Below are positions 53,234 through 59,467 of a stretch of 59,467 bases of DNA, in pieces. Made by a program: the position numbers and the translations under genes. This DNA is from Desulfoscipio geothermicus (GTDB taxonomy: Bacteria > Bacillota > Desulfotomaculia > Desulfotomaculales > Desulfallaceae), in contig JAENZP010000009.1 in assembly GCA_016841205.1 (NCBI GenBank), forward strand, positions 5,808 to 65,274. The letters are read 5' to 3'. Numbering within the stretch: the first letter of the stretch is position 1; the number at the start of each line of letters is the position of its first letter. Under the pieces are notes generated by a model that searched no databases, was not told where the DNA came from, and worked only from the letters and a program-made list of their open reading frames with translations.

Positions 53234-54769
53234 ATGAACAGCAATATATTGGATAAATTGCGTCAACGTCGGCAGACTCTAAATCGATCACAGAAAATTA
53301 TATTTGTTTCAGGTTGCGCTGGTATTCTTATTACCATTGCCGTGTTGAGCCGACTGTTGTTGATCCCAACTTATGCACCTTTATTTACCGAATTAGAGCC
53401 GCAAAATGCGTCTAAAATTATTGAACAGTTGGAAACTCTACAAGTCCCTTACCATTTAACAAATAATGGTAAAATAATAGAAGTTCCCGAGGATCAGGTA
53501 TATAAACTGCGTATACAAATGGCCAGTGCCGGGGCCTTATATAATAGTGGTCAAGGTTTTGAATTGTTTGATGAAAAAAAGTTTGGCATTACTGAATTTG
53601 AGCAGCAAGTTGGTTACCAAAGGGCGCTGCAGGAGGAATTGCGCCGCACCATTGTACAACTGGACGAGGTAGACCAGGTCCGGGTGCATTTGGTGCTGCC
53701 TAAGGAAAGTGTCTTTCTGGATGAACAGGCGGTGCCTTCCGCTTCCATTGCTTTGAGACTAAAGGCATATGCAAAACTGGAACCTGATCAGGTACGGGGC
53801 ATTCAAAGCTTGGTAATGGGGAGCATACAAGGACTGACCCCTGAAAATATTCACATTATAGACATGCAGGGGAACGTGCTAAATGAAGATATGGAAACTG
53901 ACGATGGTGAGTTTTCCTCTGCTTCGGCTCTTAAGAACTATCAGGTAAGAAGAGAATATGAAAAAGAAATGGAACAGCGACTACAGCAAATGCTAAATCG
54001 TATTTTAGGTCCTGGTTGTGCTGTAGCTATGGTAACCGCTGATCTGGATTTTGACCGGCAAGAAATTTTGCAGTCCACGTATGGCCCCGGTACTATACAA
54101 CACGAGGAAAAGTTAACAGAGAAAGGGTCAGGCACTGCCGGCGGTGGTGTACCAGGTACGGATGCTCAAATGCCGGGGGATACGATGCCATTTGCCAATA
54201 GCAATACCGGTTCAGAATATAGTAGGGATCAGAGTATAAATGACTATCAAGTTGATACTAATCAACAAACTTTAGTTAAAGCTCCGGGTGCCGTCAAGCG
54301 GCTTTCCGTGTCTGTGGTGGTGGACGGTAATTATACGCAAAATAAGTTGGACTCTTTACAGCAAGTGATTGCCGGAGCGATAGGTTACGATCAAAAACGT
54401 GGTGATCAATTAAATGTTTCGAGCATGGATTTTGATAAAAACTCACTGCCGAATTTTGAAGAAACACCGGCATCGGCACCATCATCACTAGCAGATAAAA
54501 GGCTTATTATTCCTGGGGCTATTGCCGGGGCACTTCTGCTAATGCTTGTTATTTTTCTTATACTTAGAAGACGTGCTCGTCGCCGCTATGAAGAAAGTCT
54601 GATACAGCAGCAGCTTGAAAAGGAAACATTATCTCGGGTAGTCCAGGAAGAGCCTATACAAGAAAAAGAGGAAGATCCAGCAGCTAAGCAACGTAAATCC
54701 TTAAAGCAAATTGCCCGGGAAAGACCGGCCGAGGTAGTGGAGATTTTAAAAATATGGCTGAGGGAGTAG
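53234..54769 (+). CDS. fliF: FliF, MS-ring protein
   Basis: 511 aa, ATG 53234 (a TTG 53231 just before it also possible). Membrane helix about residues 23-43, YscJ-like ring domains (YAPLFTELEPQNASKIIEQLE; VRVHLVLPKESVF), a variable linker and a second helix about 426-447 followed by a cytoplasmic tail that contacts FliG (ARERPAEVVEILKIWLRE). Slightly short, but complete. Confidence 0.96.
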   Translation: MNSNILDKLRQRRQTLNRSQKIIFVSGCAGILITIAVLSRLLLIPTYAPLFTELEPQNASKIIEQLETLQVPYHLTNNGKIIEVPEDQVYKLRIQMASAGALYNSGQGFELFDEKKFGITEFEQQVGYQRALQEELRRTIVQLDEVDQVRVHLVLPKESVFLDEQAVPSASIALRLKAYAKLEPDQVRGIQSLVMGSIQGLTPENIHIIDMQGNVLNEDMETDDGEFSSASALKNYQVRREYEKEMEQRLQQMLNRILGPGCAVAMVTADLDFDRQEILQSTYGPGTIQHEEKLTEKGSGTAGGGVPGTDAQMPGDTMPFANSNTGSEYSRDQSINDYQVDTNQQTLVKAPGAVKRLSVSVVVDGNYTQNKLDSLQQVIAGAIGYDQKRGDQLNVSSMDFDKNSLPNFEETPASAPSSLADKRLIIPGAIAGALLLMLVIFLILRRRARRRYEESLIQQQLEKETLSRVVQEEPIQEKEEDPAAKQRKSLKQIARERPAEVVEILKIWLRE

Positions 54770-54781
54770 GTTATCTGCGCA

Positions 54782-55789
54782 ATGCCAAATAATCAAGTAA
54801 ATGGATTGCAAAAAACAGCTATACTACTGATTTCGCTTGGGACAGATATATCTGCTGAGATTTTAAAAAAAAATTTTCATGAACAGGATATTGAAAAAAT
54901 TACCCAGCAAATATCCATGATGGAAGCCGTGCCACGGGGAATTCAGAATCAAGTGCTGGAGGAATTCGGACAACTTCTGCAAGCCAGGGATTATTTGTCA
55001 GTAGGTGGTGTTGATTACGCCAAAGATATGTTGCAAAAAGCTTTTGGCGAGAATAAGGCAAGTCAAATTTTAGATAAAGTGCAGGTAGGTATCATTAACA
55101 AACCCTTTAGTACATTGCGCAAAACAGACCCTAAAAATTTAATGACCTTTATTCGCGGTGAACATCCCCAGGTTATTGCATTAATTCTAAGTCATTTACA
55201 CGGTGAACAAGCAGCAATGATACTTTCTTCATTAAACCCGGAAATGCAAAGTGACATAGCCCGCCGTATTGCTATGACAGATCGGGTCTCTCCTGAAATG
55301 ATTCACGAGGTGGAAAGTATCCTGGAACGCAAAATGTCTTATCTCGATCAAAGCGAACAGAGCTTAGGCGGTATTAATTCCCTGGTAGATATTTTGAATA
55401 AGGTGGATCGCGGTACGGAAAAAAATATTTTGGAGGAACTGGAAATTGAAAGTCCATCACTTGCTGATGAAATACGTAAACGCCTGTTTGTATTTGAGGA
55501 TATCGTAAAGTTACCGGATGCTTCTATACAACGAGTGCTCAGGGAAATTGATCCACAGGATTTGGCCAAAGCAATGCGGGCTTCAAATGACGAAGTACAG
55601 GAACGCATCTTTAAAAATATGTCTAAGCGGGCTGCCGATATGCTGCGGGATGAGATTTTATACATGGGACCGGTGCGCTTGCGGGATGTAGAGGAGTCCC
55701 AACAAAAGATTGTGCAAATTATCAGGCGCCTGGATGAGTCTGGTGAAATTATCATATCGCGGGGTGGAGAGGATGCCATCATTACATAA
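54782..55789 (+). CDS. fliG: FliG, flagellar switch protein
   Basis: 335 aa, ATG 54782. N domain LQKTAILLISLGTDISAEILK; middle EHPQVIALILSHL; C-terminal charge-bearing region LPDASIQRVLREIDPQDLAKAMRAS and MSKRAADMLRDEI. Torque-generating rotor part that touches MotA. Confidence 0.97.
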   Translation: MPNNQVNGLQKTAILLISLGTDISAEILKKNFHEQDIEKITQQISMMEAVPRGIQNQVLEEFGQLLQARDYLSVGGVDYAKDMLQKAFGENKASQILDKVQVGIINKPFSTLRKTDPKNLMTFIRGEHPQVIALILSHLHGEQAAMILSSLNPEMQSDIARRIAMTDRVSPEMIHEVESILERKMSYLDQSEQSLGGINSLVDILNKVDRGTEKNILEELEIESPSLADEIRKRLFVFEDIVKLPDASIQRVLREIDPQDLAKAMRASNDEVQERIFKNMSKRAADMLRDEILYMGPVRLRDVEESQQKIVQIIRRLDESGEIIISRGGEDAIIT

Positions 55790-56546
55790 AATCATTATTC
55801 ATGACCAAAACGGGGACGGTGATTTAATTAGCTGGAAAAGTATAGATTTAAGACACGATTTTATAAGAAAAAATAACAATAGCCTTTCTCATAACGAGCC
55901 TCAGCCCAAAATAATGATGGAGTTATTAGCTTCAGCCAGGAAAGAAGCTGAAGGAATAAAAAAACAAGCTAAAGCTGAGGCAGCTGAACTTATGGAAAGC
56001 AACAAACAAAAAGCCGTTGCTGAGGCTGAGCGAATAAAAGCTGATGCAATCAGACAGGGCTACGATGAGGGTTACCAGGCCGCGCTGGAAGCGGCCAACA
56101 AAGAGGCAGATAAAATAAGGGCCCAGGCCAAATCGGTTTTGGTGCAAGCCGAGGAAAATCGACGAGATAAGATAAACAATCTGAAAGAAGAAATCCATGA
56201 TCTGGCTATTGATATTGCGGAAAAAATCGTGGTCAAAGAACTGGAAATAAAACCGGATGTTGTGTTAGCTATAGCACAAGAAGCAATTCAATTGGTTAGC
56301 AACCGGAAATACATTGTTTTATGGGTTCATCCGGGAGAAAAGGAAATCTGTCAAAAGCATCGGGATCAGTTGATGAAACATCTGCCACCCAAGGCTCAGG
56401 TGCACATTATGACTGATGATACCGTGGCCAGGGGGGGCTGTATTGTAGAAACCGATTATGGGAAAGTAGATGCTACATTGTCAAACAGGTGGCAAACCTT
56501 ATTAAACGCAATTAACGAGGGTTTAGATGCAGGAACTGGTAAGTGA
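55773..56546 (+). CDS. fliH: FliH, export apparatus stator
   Basis: 257 aa from ATG 55773, overlapping fliG by 17 nt; GTG 55764 is an alternative. Long coiled coil (about 45-130, Ala/Glu/Lys-rich), then a C-terminal domain (DLAIDIAEKIVVKELEIKPDVV, GGCIVETDYGKVDATLSNRWQTL) of the FliH/V-ATPase E type. Regulates the FliI ATPase encoded next, again with overlap. Confidence 0.92.
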   Translation: MPSLHKIIIHDQNGDGDLISWKSIDLRHDFIRKNNNSLSHNEPQPKIMMELLASARKEAEGIKKQAKAEAAELMESNKQKAVAEAERIKADAIRQGYDEGYQAALEAANKEADKIRAQAKSVLVQAEENRRDKINNLKEEIHDLAIDIAEKIVVKELEIKPDVVLAIAQEAIQLVSNRKYIVLWVHPGEKEICQKHRDQLMKHLPPKAQVHIMTDDTVARGGCIVETDYGKVDATLSNRWQTLLNAINEGLDAGTGK

Positions 56547-57846
56547 AATCAGGCATTGGCGGTGCCAAGTAAGCCAGGCAAAACTATTGCGGTCCACAGG
56601 AAAAGTAACTAAGGTAATTGGTATTACGGTTGAAGTGAAAGGAATTTCGGCCGGCATAGGACAGGTTTGTGATATCTATATTCCCGGTGAACGCAACCCG
56701 GTTATGGCAGAAGTGGTGGGCTTCCAAGAAGATTCTTCAATATTAATGCCCCTTGGAGAACTGCGCGGCATTTATCCGGGCTGTACGGTAGTGCCCCGAA
56801 ATGAAGCATTGATTATAGGGGTGGGCGAAGGTCTTTTAGGCAGAGTTTTGGACGGGATGGGCAGACCCATAGACGGTGAAGACATTACTCTTCAGGAAGC
56901 ATATTCTGTAAATAATCCCCCGCCGGACCCGCTGCAAAGAAAGCGTATCAGTGAAGTTTTTACCACCGGGGTCCGGGCTGTAGATGCGTTAATGACCTGT
57001 GGCCAGGGACAGCGTATTGGTATTTTTGCCGGCAGCGGGGTTGGTAAAAGCACTATTTTAGGCATGATGGCCCGGTTTTGCAGTGCTGATTTAAACGTGA
57101 TTGCTTTAATCGGTGAGCGTGGCCGCGAGGTCCGTGAATTTATAGAAAATGACTTGGGGCCAGATGGCATGAAACGTTCTATAGTAGTGACTGCTACCTC
57201 GGATCAACCGGCTTTAGTAAGACTGAAGGGTGCTTTTGTAGCCAGTGCCATTGCAGAGTATTTCAGAGAGCAGGGTAAAAATGTATTACTTTTTATGGAT
57301 TCAATAACCCGTTTTGCCATGGCCCAACGTGAGGTTGGGTTGGCCGTAGGGGAGCCGCCGGCCACCAAAGGGTACACTCCATCTGTCTTTAGCCTGCTGC
57401 CAAAGTTGTTGGAACGTTCAGGCAGCTCGGAAAATGGTACCATCACCGCTTTTTATACTGTTCTTGTGGAAGCGGACGATATGAATGAGCCCATAGCTGA
57501 TGCAGTTAGGGGTATATTAGACGGGCATATTGTATTATCACGTGAATTAGCGGCACAGGGCCATTACCCGGCTATTGATGTATTAAACAGTGTTAGCAGG
57601 CTAATGGCGAATTTGGTTAAACCCGATCAGTTACAGGCTGCCTCTCGATTACGACAATTGCTAGCCACATACAAACAATCAGAAGATCTTATAAATATTG
57701 GAGCTTACGTAAAAGGCTCTAACAGTAATATTGACGAGGCATTAAAGTACCATAATAAAATTCTAAATTTTTTGTGCCAAGATATAAATGAGCGATCTGA
57801 TTATAATGAAACAATAAAAAAACTAATTTTTTCACTAAAAGGATGA
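56527..57846 (+). CDS. fliI: FliI, flagellar export ATPase
   Basis: 439 aa, ATG 56527, overlapping fliH by 20 nt. Walker A GSGVGKST (169-176), GERGREV, Walker B NVLLFMDSITRFAMAQRE, and GEPPATKGYTPSVF typical of FliI. Drives unfolding and release of substrates at the export gate. Confidence 0.97.
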   Translation: MQELVSEIRHWRCQVSQAKLLRSTGKVTKVIGITVEVKGISAGIGQVCDIYIPGERNPVMAEVVGFQEDSSILMPLGELRGIYPGCTVVPRNEALIIGVGEGLLGRVLDGMGRPIDGEDITLQEAYSVNNPPPDPLQRKRISEVFTTGVRAVDALMTCGQGQRIGIFAGSGVGKSTILGMMARFCSADLNVIALIGERGREVREFIENDLGPDGMKRSIVVTATSDQPALVRLKGAFVASAIAEYFREQGKNVLLFMDSITRFAMAQREVGLAVGEPPATKGYTPSVFSLLPKLLERSGSSENGTITAFYTVLVEADDMNEPIADAVRGILDGHIVLSRELAAQGHYPAIDVLNSVSRLMANLVKPDQLQAASRLRQLLATYKQSEDLINIGAYVKGSNSNIDEALKYHNKILNFLCQDINERSDYNETIKKLIFSLKG

Positions 57847-57853
57847 TGATTTT

Positions 57854-58300
57854 ATGAGCAAATTTAAATTTTATCTAGAGCCTGTTTTGAAACACAGACA
57901 AACATGTGAAGAAATAGCTATTCTTAAACATGTACAAGCTCAAAAGGAGTATAGTCAAAATTACAATAGACTTTGTATGATTAAAAACAAACTTGTGCAA
58001 ACAGATTTAAACTATAACAACATATCTTCTTTTGATTATTTGAACAAAATGTTATATTGCGATTACATGGCAGAGGAAGTTAAAAAACAAGAAGCGGTGT
58101 TAGAAAAAATAAATAAAAAAATTGAAATATACAAGAACAATGTTATTAAAGCCATGCAAGAAAGGTCTATTATGGATAAGCTCAAGGAAAAAAAATTTGT
58201 TACCCATAAGATATTGACTCAAGTTACTGAGCAAAAACAAAGTGATGAAATGGCTATACACCAATATTTCCGTAGGGATGATTATGGTGACGCATATTAA
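57854..58300 (+). CDS. fliJ: FliJ, export apparatus stalk protein
   Basis: 148 aa, ATG 57854, 7 nt after fliI. All-helical coiled coil starting KFKFYLEPVLKHRQTCEEIA, the FliJ pattern. It is more AT-rich than fliI. Connects FliI to FlhA. Confidence 0.9.
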   Translation: MSKFKFYLEPVLKHRQTCEEIAILKHVQAQKEYSQNYNRLCMIKNKLVQTDLNYNNISSFDYLNKMLYCDYMAEEVKKQEAVLEKINKKIEIYKNNVIKAMQERSIMDKLKEKKFVTHKILTQVTEQKQSDEMAIHQYFRRDDYGDAY

Positions 58301-58391
58301 GAGGATAATATTACCTAGTGTAGTGAGTCGTTAAGTTGTTTTCTACGTATTAATACGCATTAAGATATCATTAAAAGGGGGTGATTTAGCA

Positions 58392-59467
58392 ATAATAGAA
58401 AATTATATTTTATCTAATAGACTGGTCGATTTAAACAAGCCTATGAATGGCAATTATTTAAACAATAAGGAAATGAGTTTTTTGCAGTTATTTGATGAAT
58501 TTATAAAAGATGATAAGGCATTGAAAGAGACTCATCTTGTAGATTCGGTAAAACAGCATCTTTTGTTATCAGAAGATTTATCTTTGGCTGTAATAACTGT
58601 GCTTCAGGCTGAGCAGGTAGCAAGTGAAAACAACAACCTCGTACCCGAACAAATAGCTACCGACCTAAAGCTAACCGTTCAGCAGCTAACAAAGTCGGAG
58701 CTAATGCAATTACCAACGGAAATAACAGACATACAGAGAGGTAAAACACCACAGCTGGCTGATACCACAAGCACACCAACCACGTTAAGCCAGTGGTGGC
58801 CCGAAGAAGCACAAAGTACAAACCTAAAAACAATAAATACACTAGACGCAACAACAACACACACCAGCCAGTCAAGCGCCGATCTGGAAATAACGGTTTC
58901 AAATAACCAGGTCACTGAAAAGCTGGCAAATACGGCAGCAAAACAGCCAGTGCAGTCCATAAATCGACAACCAAGACCTGAACTGGCCACAACCATACAA
59001 CAGCAAGGAGAAAACAACAACCCCATACAAGCCACCGACCTAAAGCCAACCGTTCAGCAGCTAACAAAGTCGGAGCTAATGCAAATACAAACGGAAATAG
59101 CAGACATCCAGGGAGGCAAAACACCACAGCTGGCTGATACCACAAGCACACCAACCACGTTAAGCCAGTGGTGGCCCGAAGAAGCACAAAGTACAAACCT
59201 AAAAACAATAAATACACTAGACGCAACAACAACACACACCAGCCAGTCAAGCGCCGATCTGGAAATAACGGTTTCAAATAACCAGGTCACTGAAAAGCTG
59301 GCAAATACGGCAGCAAAACAGCCAGTGCAGTCCATAAATCGACAACCAAGACCTGAACTGGCCACAACCATACAACAGCAAGGAGAAAACAACAACCCCA
59401 TACAAGCCACCGACCTAAAGCCAACCGTTCAGCAGCTAACAAAGTCGGAGCTAATGCAAATACAAAC
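58392..59467 (+). CDS. FliK-like hook-length protein with tandem repeats, C-terminus cut by window
   Basis: Open frame from the stop at 58332 to the window end, after fliJ, the usual fliK slot. The ribosome site AAAGGGGGTGA (58374-58384) is followed at 7 nt by ATA 58392, with no ATG/GTG/TTG until ATG 58443, which lacks a site. First 80 residues are helical (SFLQLFDEFIKDD); then a 125-residue Thr/Gln/Pro/Asn-rich unit repeats at least twice (QPRPELATTIQQQ; LSQWWPEEAQSTN). Low-complexity middle fits FliK, whose central part acts as the ruler; the C-terminal FlhB-binding domain is beyond the window. Confidence 0.75.
   Translation, partial: MIENYILSNRLVDLNKPMNGNYLNNKEMSFLQLFDEFIKDDKALKETHLVDSVKQHLLLSEDLSLAVITVLQAEQVASENNNLVPEQIATDLKLTVQQLTKSELMQLPTEITDIQRGKTPQLADTTSTPTTLSQWWPEEAQSTNLKTINTLDATTTHTSQSSADLEITVSNNQVTEKLANTAAKQPVQSINRQPRPELATTIQQQGENNNPIQATDLKPTVQQLTKSELMQIQTEIADIQGGKTPQLADTTSTPTTLSQWWPEEAQSTNLKTINTLDATTTHTSQSSADLEITVSNNQVTEKLANTAAKQPVQSINRQPRPELATTIQQQGENNNPIQATDLKPTVQQLTKSELMQIQ
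58656..59467 (+). repeat. 375-bp in-frame tandem repeat inside the fliK-like gene
   Basis: Copy 1 58656-59030, copy 2 59031-59405, copy 3 from 59406 cut by the edge. Exact 375-bp (125-codon) period; copies 1 and 2 differ at about ten bases, all within the first 90; the rest appears identical. Recent duplication within the ruler region. Confidence 0.95.

Noticed and set aside
58346-58357. CGTATTAATACG palindrome between fliJ and the fliK-like gene
   Set aside because: A single short AT-rich palindrome inside an operon, likely chance.
58657-59410. Several long minus-strand open frames opposite the fliK-like repeats
   Set aside because: They are mirror images of the tandem repeat in a biased-codon region, have no ribosome sites and duplicate each other every 375 bp.

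Overview
The window reads as chromosome of a motile, S-layer-bearing, low-to-mid GC Firmicute, most likely a clostridial Peptococcaceae relative (Desulfotomaculum-like). Signs are strong AGGAGG-type ribosome sites, frequent TTG/GTG starts, SLH proteins with a CsaB pyruvyl transferase, a FliW-CsrA pair beside flagellin, sigma-D-type promoters and a c-di-GMP-I riboswitch in front of flgB. The genus is inference; the gene families are mostly clear. No tRNA, rRNA, CRISPR array, phage or intact insertion sequence was seen.

Region 1 (1-28.4 kb) is cell surface. A secreted M4 (thermolysin-type) lipoprotein protease with GBS-Bsp-like repeats runs off the left edge on the minus strand. Next come an extremely acidic copper-amine-oxidase-N-like protein, a small secreted protein, an FAD oxidoreductase, a DUF5693-like membrane protein, a TagA/WecG glycosyltransferase, an LCP ligase and two related SLH proteins. 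A CpsB-CapA-CapB type phosphatase/chain-length/tyrosine-kinase module follows, headed by an unrecognised membrane-anchored protein, then csaB, fabZ, a WecA/TagO-type transferase, a phosphohexomutase and a membrane FlaA1/CapD-type nucleotide-sugar dehydratase. Together they could build, ligate and pyruvylate the wall polymer that SLH domains bind. fabZ is bracketed by two 52-54 bp near-perfect palindromes in opposite orientation.

Region 2 (28.5-36.1 kb) is chemotaxis and motor: a sigma-D promoter, MCP, cheW, motB, motA, a second cheW, cheA and cheB. Region 3 (36.1-43.5 kb) is the late flagellar block flgM-x-flgN-flgK-flgL-fliW-csrA-flagellin. The flagellin is very large (820 aa), and its leader carries what looks like a textbook CsrA hairpin site plus a second site on the Shine-Dalgarno.

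Region 4 (43.5-51.6 kb) holds small unknown proteins, a YjfB-like protein, an SLT transglycosylase, a FliK-C-like protein with an FlhB-C-like partner, a decayed second copy of that partner, an HD-GYP phosphodiesterase, and fliD-fliS-(fliT-like)-flaG behind another sigma-D promoter. Region 5 (51.6 kb to the end) is the early flagellar operon: promoter, c-di-GMP riboswitch with terminator, flgB-flgC-fliE-fliF-fliG-fliH-fliI-fliJ, and a fliK-like gene containing a 375-bp tandem repeat that runs off the right edge.

The window is mainly well-known systems. The best leads are the regulatory layers (riboswitch with a possible bypass promoter and a nearby HD-GYP gene; the CsrA/FliW leader), the palindromes around fabZ, the fliK repeat expansion, the dying FlhB-like duplicate, and two genes whose strong ribosome sites are not followed by a canonical start codon.
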